Shown piece by piece: positions 9,301 through 17,492 of a stretch of DNA of 64,000 bases; the stretch's first letter is position 1; the number at the start of each line of letters is the position of its first letter. Source of the stretch: Streptomyces sp. NBC_00490 (GTDB lineage: Bacteria > Actinomycetota > Actinomycetes > Streptomycetales > Streptomycetaceae). The DNA is taken from NCBI RefSeq assembly GCF_036013645.1, contig NZ_CP107869.1, positions 1,736,001 through 1,800,000 of the forward strand. The letters run 5' to 3'. The notes under the pieces are model-generated. The model had not been told where the DNA came from, searched no databases, and saw only the letters and a program-made list of their open reading frames with translations. Made by a program: the position numbers and the translations under genes.

Positions 9301-9763
9301 GCATTCCGTGCCGCTCCACGAGGGCGCGTACGGCGGTGTCGAGCCGCTCCGGGTCCACCCCGGCGCCGTCGAACTCGACGTAGAGATGCGCGGCGACGGA
9401 GCCGAGGGTGGTGTCCTCGCCGCGGCCGATCCGGTAGGCGTGCTGCATGACGGCCAGCGGGAACGGCTCGCCCGGATCGGCCGCCGGAACCGTCATGGGA
9501 GCGGGCTCGGGTTCGGGTTCGGGTGCCGCGCCCGTACGGGCCGTCAGCAGTGCCCGCCAGGCCCGCAGGGTGGGTTCCTTGGCCAGTTCCGCGAACGTGA
9601 CGCGGACACCTTGCCGGCGCCAGCCGCTCGCGATCTTCATCAGGGTGATGGAGTCCAGGCCCCAGGTGATGAGGCTGTCCTCGTCGCTCGGCGGGGTGTC
9701 CGCGCCGAATGTGTCGGTGACCGAACGGAGCAGCTCGTCCGCGGTCGGGGGGTGCTGCGTCAC
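6338..9763 (-). CDS. NRPS: aryl carrier - Cy - A - T (chain initiation)
   Basis: A 1141-residue synthetase. It begins with a carrier domain (about 8-80, WGLDSITLMK) of the aryl-carrier type, expected to take salicylate from the ligase at 29435. Next is a heterocyclisation domain (about 98-520) with FPLAVMQHAYRIGR and the Cy motif D-x4-D in DMLAADALSY. The A domain follows (about 535-1010, FTSGSTGEPKG); its pocket reads DLYNLGLIHK, close to the Cys/Ser/Thr type found beside Cy domains. A last T domain carries LGGDSVLAT. It would make a hydroxyphenyl-oxazoline or -thiazoline. GTG start with GGAGGAACC upstream, 16 bases after the previous stop. There is no thioesterase. It is the last gene of the operon but carries the first-acting module. 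Confidence 0.9.
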   Translation of the reverse strand: MTQHPPTADELLRSVTDTFGADTPPSDEDSLITWGLDSITLMKIASGWRRQGVRVTFAELAKEPTLRAWRALLTARTGAAPEPEPEPAPMTVPAADPGEPFPLAVMQHAYRIGRGEDTTLGSVAAHLYVEFDGAGVDPERLDTAVRALVERHGMLRARFGDDGRQEILPALTRPATVVNDLRGLDADTVAAELESLRHSSSHARLDVAAGEVFSVRLSLLPGGRSRLHVDVDMLAADALSYRVLLSDLAHFYEHPATPLPPIRTSYPEYLAERATVRRLSREDSRKWWQERIPELPSAPELPLVPEAERADPTRVTRRHHWLRAQEKQRLTARAHRHGLTPAMAVAAAFSEVLAAFSGQARFLLNIPMFDRRGSHPDVDLLVGDFTSSVLLDVDLAGQESFTAHARRLQDRMHTDAAHADYSGVEVLRDLSRHRGEQVLAPVVFTSALNLGELFDAGVSQSFGEPVWIISQGPQVVLDCQVTEVDGGLLVNWDVREDAFPAGLVDAMFAAFHALVSRLGTEEAVWEQPVPALLGEREKTVRATVNSTEGPRSHRLLHQGFFERAAERPDTPALLWGSEGALSYGELADRSLRVAADLVERGVRPGDTVAVSLPKGPDQITAVLGVLAAGAAYVPVGVGQPPARRERIRATAGFRAVLDSVSLHHPPLAEPVTVDEEQPAYVLFTSGSTGEPKGVEVPHRAAVNTIDDLNERYAVGPSDRCLALSALDFDLSVYDTFGLLGAGGALVLVDDADRREAGQWAELVRTHGVTLLNCVPPLLDMLLLAPGELSSLRVVLLGGDWVGTDLPGRLAERAPGCRFAGLGGTTETAIHSTVCEVTGGQVPAGWKSVPYGTPLRNVRCRVVDGRGRDCPDWVPGELWIGGDGVALGYRADPVRTAEKFTERDGLRWYRTGDLARYWPDGTLEFLGRRDHQVKLRGFRIELGEVEAALAGHPAVRRAVAGLTRGQGVQLAAAVAAERGTAAEELREWVRSVLPSHMVPSRIAVVRELPLTSNGKLDRRAVRQLWEGEEELGHRAPGTALETVVARVWADVLGVERVGLDDGFFALGGDSVLATVIVSRLREVLDTSEVSVRALFATLTAGGMAKRLSAEEATPGRLEGVAAIHLEIEDMSAEEIDAALRDA

Positions 9764-9779
9764 CGGTTCCTCCGCTGGT

Positions 9780-12700
9780 TCAGAAGTCGTCGTTCTCGAA
9801 GTCGTCGATGTCCTCTTGGGTCAGCTCCACCAGCGGGAGGTCGGACGGCGTCAGGCCGCCCGCCGGAGATTCCCCGGCATGGCGTACGAGCCCGTGCAGG
9901 GCCCGCTCCCACAGGGCGAGCAGGTCGGTGGCCTCCGCGGGAGTCAGGAACGACTCGGGCCAGGCCGCCCAGATGTGCAGCCGGAGGCCGTCGTCCCCGT
10001 CGACGGCGACGGCGTTGATCTCCAGCCCGAAGCGCGCGGGTCCCGCGAGAGGCAGCATCGGAGCCTCGGGGGCGAGGTCCCAGGGGTCGTCGGCGGAGGC
10101 CGAGGCGGTGAACCGGCCGAGGTAGTTGAAGGCGACCTGCGGCTGCGGGAGCTTCTCCAGGGGCGCCGAGGTGTCGGGGTTGAGGTGGCGCAGCAGGCCG
10201 TAGCCCAGACCGCCGTCCGGTACGGCACGCAGCTGCTCCTTGACGCGCTTGAGTGCCGTGCCCGCCGCGGGACCGCCGTCGAGCGCCTCGCCGAGGTCCA
10301 GGGGGCCGGGGTCGATGCCGACCGGGTGGAAGGTGGTGAACCAGCCGACCGTGGCCGACAGGTCCACGCCCTCGGCGATGGCCTCCTCGCGGCCATGGCC
10401 CTCGACGCCGACGAGCAGCGAACGTCCCGTCAGGTCGCCGCGTTCCTCGCGCCAGTCGGCGGCCGCCACCGCGAGCGCGGTCAGCAGGACGTCCGGGACG
10501 GCGGCATGGTAGGCGGCGGGCACGGACGTCAGCAGCGGTCCGGTGATCCCGGGCGGGAGCACGAGCGTCTGCTCGCGCTGGGTGTCTCCGGGGTCGGGGA
10601 CCCGCTCGACCAGTGGCCGGGCGTTCTCCGACACCCAGGTCCACCAGGGGAGTTCGCTCCCCCGCTTGCCGGCTTCCTCGCCCAGGAGCCTGCTCCAGGT
10701 CCGGAAGGACGTCCCGGTGCGCGGGAGGGCCTCGCCCGACTGCCAGGTCTCCGCCAGATCCGAGGTGATGATCCGCCAGGACACCCCGTCGACGACCAGG
10801 TGATGGGCCACGAGGAGCAGCCGCGCGGAGTCGGCGAACCAGACGGCCTGGAGCATGCGCCCGGACGCCGGGTCGAGCCGGGCCACGGCGGCGGCCAGCT
10901 CCTCGTGGACGTCCGTGCCCCGCACCTGGCCGAGCAGGTCCTCCGCCCGCACGGTCCCCTCGGCGGGTACCACCAGCCGGCCGGAGAGCCGGGCGCGCAG
11001 CAGGTCGTGCCGGTCCACCACCCTCTGCAGGACGGCGGCCAGGGTGTCGTAGGAGAGTTCCGGCGGCGTCACCAGCAGGACGGCCTGGGCGAGACCGTCG
11101 TACGATCCCGCCGTCCACCGCATGATCGGCGTCAGCTCCACCTCGCCGACCGGCTCGTCGACCGGGCCGGTCTCGGTGCGCTCCGCCGCGGCGGCCGCCG
11201 CCAGGCCCGCCGGGGTGGGGGTCTGGAAGACCTGGCGGGGGCTGATGGCGAGCCCGGCCCTGCGGGCCAGGGTGACCAGACGGATGGAGACGATGCTGTC
11301 GCCGCCGAGTTCGAAGAAGTTGTCGTCGACGCCGACCTGTCGCAGGCCCAGGAGGGACGCGAACAGCTCGCACAGCTGCCGTTCGCGGGCGTCGGCGGGC
11401 TCCCGTGTCGCGGCGGCGGTGCTCGTGGTCTCGGGGGCGGGCAGCGAGGCGCGGTCCACCTTGCCGGAGGGCAGCAGCGGGAAGGCGTCCAGGACGGTGA
11501 GGGTGGCCGGGACCATGTGTTCGGGGAGGCTTTCACGGAGCCATACGGGCAGGTCGGTGAGGTCGCCCGCGGCCAGGCAGTAACCGGCCAGACGCTTGAC
11601 GCCCGGCGTGTCCTCGCGGATCACCACCACCGCCCGCCGGACGCCGGGATGCTGTTCGAGGATCGCCTCGATCTCCTCCAGCTCGACGCGCATCCCGCGG
11701 ATCTTGACCTGGTTGTCGGCGCGGCCGAGGAACTCCAGGGTGCCGTCGCGCTGCCAGCGCACGAGGTCGCCGGTGCGGTAGAGGCGTTCGCCGGGCGGTC
11801 CGAACGGGTCGGCGACCCAGTGGTCGGCGGTACGCCGGGGGTCGTTGACGTAGCCGCGGCCGAGGTAGACGCCGCCCGCGTACAGCTCTCCGGGCACGCC
11901 CACCGGGGTGGGCTGGAGGCGTTCGTCGAGGACGTAGAGGCGGGTGTTGCCGTTGGGGCGGCCGATGGAGACGGCGCTGCGGATGGCGCCGGTGCGGTAG
12001 ACGACGTGGCTGACTCCGATGGTGGCCTCGGCGGGGCCGTACCCGTGGTACATCACGGCCCTGCCGGCGGTCCGGAAGCGGGCGAACAGCTCGGGGGTGA
12101 GCACCTCGCCGCCGCACCACACATGCCTCAGCGACCGCGCCCGCCGGGCGAAGCCGTCGAGTTCGAGGAGCAGGTCGAGCATCGAGGAGACCAGGTAGGT
12201 GAAGGTCACCCGGTGGCGTTCGACGGTGTCCAGGAGGTAGTCGACGTCCCGTTCGCCGCCGGGCTCGGCGACCACCACCCGGCCGCCGTTCACCAGCGGC
12301 AGGAAGATCTCGTTGATGGAGATGTCGAAGCCGAGCGGGGCCTTGAACAGGGCCGCGTCGTCCGTCCCGAAGCCGAGCAGGCCGCGTTGCCACAGCAGCC
12401 GGTGCGCGATGGCCCGGTGCCGGATCATCGCGCCCTTGGGGACGCCGGTCGAGCCGGAGGTGTAGATGACGTAGGCGAGCCCTTCGGGGTCGACGGGGAC
12501 GCACGGGTTCGCGGTGTCCGTCACCGGGTCCCGCAGGTCGACGGCGAGGGCGGGCGGTCCGCCGGGGACGGCTGCGCCGAGCACCGCTGTCAGCCCGGCG
12601 TTCGCGCACACCTCGGCGATACGCCGGGCGGGCCAGGACGGCTCCAGCGGCACGAACGCCCCGCCCGCCTTGAGGACCGCGAGCAGGGCGACGACCATCT

Positions 12701-15700
12701 CCACCGAGCGTTCGAGGTGGATGCCGACGCGGTGCTCCGGGCCCACTCCCAGGGACGTCAGCCGGCGGGCGAGGGCGTTGGCGCGGTGGTTGAGCTCGCC
12801 GTAGGTCAGTGCCGTTCCGCCGGGGGTGCCGTACTCCACGGCCGTCAGCTTCGGGGTCCGTGCCGCCTGTTCCTCGACCAGTGCGGTGAGGGTGGTGGAC
12901 GGCATGGGGTGCGCGGTGTCGTTCCACTCCTCCAGCAGCCGCGTCCGTTCGCGCGGGCTGAGGAGGTCGGCGGCGGCCACGGGACGGTCCGGCTCGGCGG
13001 CGAGTTCGGTGAGCAGCCGGACGTATCGCTCGGCCATGTCCTGTGCGGTCGCGGCGTCGTACAGGTCACGGCTGAAGACGAGCGAGCCGGTGAGTCCGCC
13101 GCCGTCGGGCCGCTCGAAGACGTGGAAGGCCAGGTCGGTCTTGGCGGTGTAGTGGTCGACGCGCAGCTCGTGGAGTGTGAGTCCGGCGAACTCCCTTTCC
13201 TCTTGCGGGGCTTGCTGGTGGGCCAGCATCACCTGGAAGAGCGGGTGGCGGCCCATCGAGCGGGTCGGGGCGAGCGCGTCCACGAGTCGCTCGAACGGCA
13301 GGTCCTGGTGGGCGTAGGCGTCGACATCGGCCTCGCGGACGCGGGCGAGGAGGGTGCGGTACGTCGGGTCTCCGGAGACGTCGGTGCGCAGCACCAGGGT
13401 GTTGACGAAGAGGCCGACGAGGTTGTCGAGGGCGGCGTCGCCGCGGCCGGCCACCGGGGTCCCGAGGGGAATGTCGTGCCCCGCGCCGAGGCGGCTGAGC
13501 AGGACGGCGAGGGCGGCCTGGAGCGCCATGAAGACGGTGCCGCCGGCTTCGGTGGCGAGGTCACGCAGGGCGCGGTGGGTGTCGGCGTCGACGGTGAAGT
13601 CGGCCGCTCCCGCGTTGTACGAGTGGATGGCCGGACGCGGCCGGTCCACGGGCAGCTGGAGTTCCTCGGGAAGACCGGCCAACTGGCTGGTCCAGTAGTC
13701 CAGTTCCCCTTCGTGGTCGGCCAGTTCCCGCTGCCAGAGCGTGTAGTCCGCGTACTGCACGGGCAGGGGCGGCCACTCGGGCGGCCCGCCTCGCAGCCGT
13801 GCCGCGTAGGCCCGCTCCAGGTCCGCGAGGAGGGGGTCCGCGGACCAGCCGTCCGTGGCGATGTGGTGGACCAGCAGGAACAGCGCGTGCTCCTCGGGGG
13901 CGAGGGCGTACAGCGTGGCGCGTACGGGGATCTCGGCGTCCAGCGAGAAGCAGTGCGCCGCGGCTTCCCTCAGCTGCGCGTCGAGGGCGTCCGGCTCGCC
14001 GGGCACCACGTCGAAGGGGACGACGGCGTCCGCCACGACCTCCTGCCGGGGCACGCCGTCCTGGTCCGGGAACACCGTGCGCAGCGCCTCATGACGGCCC
14101 ACGACGTCCTGAAGCGCCTGCCGGAGGGCGTCGGGGTCGAGCGGTCCGGTGAGGCGTACGGCGGTGTGGATGTTGTAGGTGGGGCTCGGACCTTCCAGCC
14201 GGTGCAGGAACCACAGCCTGGCCTGTGCGGAGGACAGCGGGACAAGGTCCGGTCGGCGCGCGGGCCGCAGTACCGGGCGCTGTTCGGCCGGGGACTCCAG
14301 CAGCGGGGCGAGGGCGGCCACGGTCGGGGTGTCGAAGACGGCTCGCAGCGGGAGCGTGACACCCAGCTCGGCCCGGACCCGGGCGACCAGGCGGGTGGCG
14401 AGCAGGGAGTGGCCGCCGAGGGCGAAGAACTCGTCGTGGATGCCGACGGCGGGCAGTCCGAGCAGATCGGCGAAGAGCACGCCGAGGGCCGCCTCGGCCT
14501 CGGTGCGGCGTGCGGTGGCGGTGGTGAGGTCCGTGAGGTCGGGGGCCGGCAGGGCTGCGCGGTCCAGTTTTCCGTTGGGGGTGAGGGGCAGTTCGTCGAG
14601 GATCACGACCGCCGTGGGCAGCAGATGCTCCGGCAGGGTGGCCTTGAGGTCCTGCCGGACCCGGAGCGGTTCGAGGCGGGCGCCGGGCTGCGGGACCGCG
14701 TACGCCACCAACTGCGGCTCGTCTGTTCCGCGTACCGTCACGGCCGCCTGCGACACACCGGGCAGGGCGGCCACGGCCGCCTCCGTCTCCCCCGGCTCGA
14801 CGCGAACACCGCGGATCTTCACCTGGTCGTCGGAGCGGCCCAGGAATTCGAGCGCGCCCCGCACGGTCCAGCGCACGAGGTCGCCGGTGCGGTAGAGGCG
14901 GGCGCCCGGCGGCCCGTAGGGGTCGGCGACGAAGCGGCCGGCGGTGAGGACGGGGCGGTTCAGATAGCCGCGGGCCAGCTGGGTGCCGCCCAGATAGAGC
15001 TCGCCGGGGACTCCGGGCGGGACCGGGCGCAGGTTCGCGTCCAGGACGAGGGTGCGGGTGTTCCACACCGGTCGGCCGATCGGTACGGAGCCGGCGGCGG
15101 TCCGGGTGCCGTCGGCGCATGCCCAGGCGGTGACGTCGACCGCGGCCTCGGTGGGGCCGTAGAGGTTGTGCAACTCGGTGCCGTCGAGCAGGCGGGCGAA
15201 GCGCTCGGCGAGTTCGGTGGGCAGTGCCTCACCGCTGCACACCACGCGGCGCAGCACACCGCGCACGTGCGCGGCGGCGGAGTCGTCGAGGAAGGCCCGC
15301 AGCATGGAGGGGACGAAGTGGGCGGTGGTCACCCGTTGTTCGCGGATGAGCTCGGCGAGATGGCCGGGGTCGCGGTGGCCGCCGGGACGGGCGAGCACGA
15401 GGCCCGCGCCGGTGATCAGCGGCCAGAAGAACTCCCAGACGGAGACGTCGAAGCCGGCCGGTGTCTTCTGCAACACGCGGTCGTCGGGGCCGAGTCGGTA
15501 CGTGTCCTGCATCCACAGCAGCCGGTTGACGATCGCGGCGTGCGCGACGGCGGCCCCCTTGGGGCGGCCGGTGGAGCCGGAGGTGTAGATGACGTAGGCC
15601 GGGTGCTCGGGGCGCAGGGGCCGGAGGCGTTCGGCGTCGGTGGGTTCGGTCGCGTCGAGGTGGGCGTACTCCTCCTCGTCCGGCACCAGGACAGGTGCCC

Positions 15701-17492
15701 CGTAGTCGGCCTCGGTGTGCGCCAGGACCAGGGTCGGCCGGGAGTCCTCGACCATGTACGCCAGCCGCTCCGCGGGGTAGCCGGGGTCCAGCGGGAGGTA
15801 GGCGCCCCCCGCCTTCAGCACCGCCAGCAGCGCCACCACCAGGCCGGGGCCGCGCTCCAGGGCGACGCCCACCAGGTGTTCGGGGCCGACTCCGCGGGAG
15901 ATCAGCAGGCGGGCGAGGCGGTTGGCGCGGGCGTGCAGTTCGGCGTGGTCGAGGGTTTCGTCGGCGATGAGTGCGGGGGCGTGCGGGGTGCGTGCCGCCT
16001 GCTCGGCGAGCAGGTCCGCGAGGGTGGTGTCGGGGACGGGGTGGGCCGTGGAGTTCCAGTCCTCAAGGACCTGGCGCTCCTCGGCGGAGGTCATCAACGG
16101 GAGGCGGGACACGGCGAGTTCCGGGTCGGCGAGGGCCGCCGCGAGAAGCGTCTCCAGTTGGCGCAGGAGCCGGTCGACGGTCTCCGGTGTGAACAGAGCG
16201 CTGCGGTAGGTCGCTTCGATCCGCAGCCGGCCCTCGGTGAGGAAGGCCTCCAGGGAGAGGTCGAACTGGGTGGTGTCGTTGTGGACCGTCTCCCATGCGG
16301 CGGTCACTCCGGGAAATTGCGGCCCTTCCAGCCCCTGGGTGAGGAAGAGCAGCATGACGTCGAAGTACACGGCACGCCCCGGGTGCCGTTCGGGGCGCAG
16401 CCGCTCGACGAGCCGGTCGAAGGGCATGTCCTGGTGGGCGTAGCTCTCGGTGCACAACCGGCGGACCCGCTCGAGAAGTTCGGCGAAGTCGGGATCGCCG
16501 TCGAGGTCGGCGCGGAGTGCCAGGGTGTTGCCGAAGTTGCCGATCAGCTTCTCCAGGCCCGGCAGGTCGCGGTTCATGACCGCCGAGCCGATGGGGATGT
16601 CGGTGGCGCCGGTGGTGCGGTGCAGGAGAGCGGCCAGGCCCGCGAGCAGCACCATGAAGGGGGTGGCGCCCGACTTCCTGGCGAACTCCGTGAGCCGCTC
16701 GGTGACGTCCGGGGCGAAGGCGTGGAAGCGACGGCGGCCCTGGGCGGTGGGATGGGCGCCGCGGGGCGCGTCGACGGGCAGGGCGAGCGGCCGGGGTGGT
16801 GGTGTCAGGGCGGTGCGCCAGTACTGAAGGTGTTCGTCCAGTCGTGCGTCGGTCCAGGTCTCGCGCTGCCGGACGGCGTAGTCGGCGTACTGGACGGGCA
16901 GCGGTTCGACGGTGTCCGGGGCCTGGTAGAGGGCGCTCAGATCGCGGGAGAGGGCGTGGAACGTGCCGCCGTCCCAGGCGATGTGATGGACTGTCAGGAC
17001 CAAGGTGTGGTCCTGTTCCGCGTGCCGGATCAGGACAGCCCTCAGGGAGTGGTCGGTGGCCAGGTCGAACGGGGTGGCCGACTCGGTGCGGGCCAGTTCG
17101 GCGGCGCGCTCCGGCGGCAGTTCGGCGGTGGTGAATCGGACCTCGGCCGTCGCGTCGACGACCTGTTCCGGGGTGCCGTCCTCGGCTGCCGGGTAGCGGG
17201 TGCGCAGGATCTCGTGCCGGGCGACCAGCCCCTGGAGGGCGGTGTGCAGCCGGGCCGGGTCCAGCGGGCCGCGCAGGCGGATGGTGAGGCAGACGTTGTA
17301 GGCGGGGCCGACCGGGTCGAGTTGCTGGAGCAGCCACATCCGGGACTGGGCGTACGACAGCGGCAGGCGCCCCGCGTCCGCGGGCCGGCGCGGGATGCGC
17401 TCGGCACGGGCGGGCGTGTCGGCGAGGCCCGCGTTCTCCAGCCTTCGGCGCAGCAGTTCGCGCTTGCGGGCCGCCAGGTCGGTCTCGGTCAC
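9780..17492 (-). CDS. NRPS: C-A(Ser)-T-C-A(formyl-hydroxy-Orn)-T-E
   Basis: A 2570-residue bimodular synthetase. C1 (about 44-470; LSYAQSRMWLL, HHIAWDG) looks like an L-to-L condensation domain. A1 has the pocket DVWHVSLVDK, close to the serine code DVWHLSLIDK. T1 contains LGGHSLLATR. C2 has LSSAQARLWFLHRL and HHIATDG. A2 has the pocket DINYWGGIGK, identical as I recall it to the coelichelin formyl-hydroxyornithine domain. T2 contains LGGDSIVSIR. A terminal epimerase follows (AHHLVVDGVSW, LGYGLLRHLNP, VAFNYLGRF). The GTG start overlaps the upstream TGA (GTGA), so translation is coupled. The product of its last module should be D-configured. No release domain is present. Confidence 0.92.
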   Translation of the reverse strand: MTETDLAARKRELLRRRLENAGLADTPARAERIPRRPADAGRLPLSYAQSRMWLLQQLDPVGPAYNVCLTIRLRGPLDPARLHTALQGLVARHEILRTRYPAAEDGTPEQVVDATAEVRFTTAELPPERAAELARTESATPFDLATDHSLRAVLIRHAEQDHTLVLTVHHIAWDGGTFHALSRDLSALYQAPDTVEPLPVQYADYAVRQRETWTDARLDEHLQYWRTALTPPPRPLALPVDAPRGAHPTAQGRRRFHAFAPDVTERLTEFARKSGATPFMVLLAGLAALLHRTTGATDIPIGSAVMNRDLPGLEKLIGNFGNTLALRADLDGDPDFAELLERVRRLCTESYAHQDMPFDRLVERLRPERHPGRAVYFDVMLLFLTQGLEGPQFPGVTAAWETVHNDTTQFDLSLEAFLTEGRLRIEATYRSALFTPETVDRLLRQLETLLAAALADPELAVSRLPLMTSAEERQVLEDWNSTAHPVPDTTLADLLAEQAARTPHAPALIADETLDHAELHARANRLARLLISRGVGPEHLVGVALERGPGLVVALLAVLKAGGAYLPLDPGYPAERLAYMVEDSRPTLVLAHTEADYGAPVLVPDEEEYAHLDATEPTDAERLRPLRPEHPAYVIYTSGSTGRPKGAAVAHAAIVNRLLWMQDTYRLGPDDRVLQKTPAGFDVSVWEFFWPLITGAGLVLARPGGHRDPGHLAELIREQRVTTAHFVPSMLRAFLDDSAAAHVRGVLRRVVCSGEALPTELAERFARLLDGTELHNLYGPTEAAVDVTAWACADGTRTAAGSVPIGRPVWNTRTLVLDANLRPVPPGVPGELYLGGTQLARGYLNRPVLTAGRFVADPYGPPGARLYRTGDLVRWTVRGALEFLGRSDDQVKIRGVRVEPGETEAAVAALPGVSQAAVTVRGTDEPQLVAYAVPQPGARLEPLRVRQDLKATLPEHLLPTAVVILDELPLTPNGKLDRAALPAPDLTDLTTATARRTEAEAALGVLFADLLGLPAVGIHDEFFALGGHSLLATRLVARVRAELGVTLPLRAVFDTPTVAALAPLLESPAEQRPVLRPARRPDLVPLSSAQARLWFLHRLEGPSPTYNIHTAVRLTGPLDPDALRQALQDVVGRHEALRTVFPDQDGVPRQEVVADAVVPFDVVPGEPDALDAQLREAAAHCFSLDAEIPVRATLYALAPEEHALFLLVHHIATDGWSADPLLADLERAYAARLRGGPPEWPPLPVQYADYTLWQRELADHEGELDYWTSQLAGLPEELQLPVDRPRPAIHSYNAGAADFTVDADTHRALRDLATEAGGTVFMALQAALAVLLSRLGAGHDIPLGTPVAGRGDAALDNLVGLFVNTLVLRTDVSGDPTYRTLLARVREADVDAYAHQDLPFERLVDALAPTRSMGRHPLFQVMLAHQQAPQEEREFAGLTLHELRVDHYTAKTDLAFHVFERPDGGGLTGSLVFSRDLYDAATAQDMAERYVRLLTELAAEPDRPVAAADLLSPRERTRLLEEWNDTAHPMPSTTLTALVEEQAARTPKLTAVEYGTPGGTALTYGELNHRANALARRLTSLGVGPEHRVGIHLERSVEMVVALLAVLKAGGAFVPLEPSWPARRIAEVCANAGLTAVLGAAVPGGPPALAVDLRDPVTDTANPCVPVDPEGLAYVIYTSGSTGVPKGAMIRHRAIAHRLLWQRGLLGFGTDDAALFKAPLGFDISINEIFLPLVNGGRVVVAEPGGERDVDYLLDTVERHRVTFTYLVSSMLDLLLELDGFARRARSLRHVWCGGEVLTPELFARFRTAGRAVMYHGYGPAEATIGVSHVVYRTGAIRSAVSIGRPNGNTRLYVLDERLQPTPVGVPGELYAGGVYLGRGYVNDPRRTADHWVADPFGPPGERLYRTGDLVRWQRDGTLEFLGRADNQVKIRGMRVELEEIEAILEQHPGVRRAVVVIREDTPGVKRLAGYCLAAGDLTDLPVWLRESLPEHMVPATLTVLDAFPLLPSGKVDRASLPAPETTSTAAATREPADARERQLCELFASLLGLRQVGVDDNFFELGGDSIVSIRLVTLARRAGLAISPRQVFQTPTPAGLAAAAAAERTETGPVDEPVGEVELTPIMRWTAGSYDGLAQAVLLVTPPELSYDTLAAVLQRVVDRHDLLRARLSGRLVVPAEGTVRAEDLLGQVRGTDVHEELAAAVARLDPASGRMLQAVWFADSARLLLVAHHLVVDGVSWRIITSDLAETWQSGEALPRTGTSFRTWSRLLGEEAGKRGSELPWWTWVSENARPLVERVPDPGDTQREQTLVLPPGITGPLLTSVPAAYHAAVPDVLLTALAVAAADWREERGDLTGRSLLVGVEGHGREEAIAEGVDLSATVGWFTTFHPVGIDPGPLDLGEALDGGPAAGTALKRVKEQLRAVPDGGLGYGLLRHLNPDTSAPLEKLPQPQVAFNYLGRFTASASADDPWDLAPEAPMLPLAGPARFGLEINAVAVDGDDGLRLHIWAAWPESFLTPAEATDLLALWERALHGLVRHAGESPAGGLTPSDLPLVELTQEDIDDFENDDF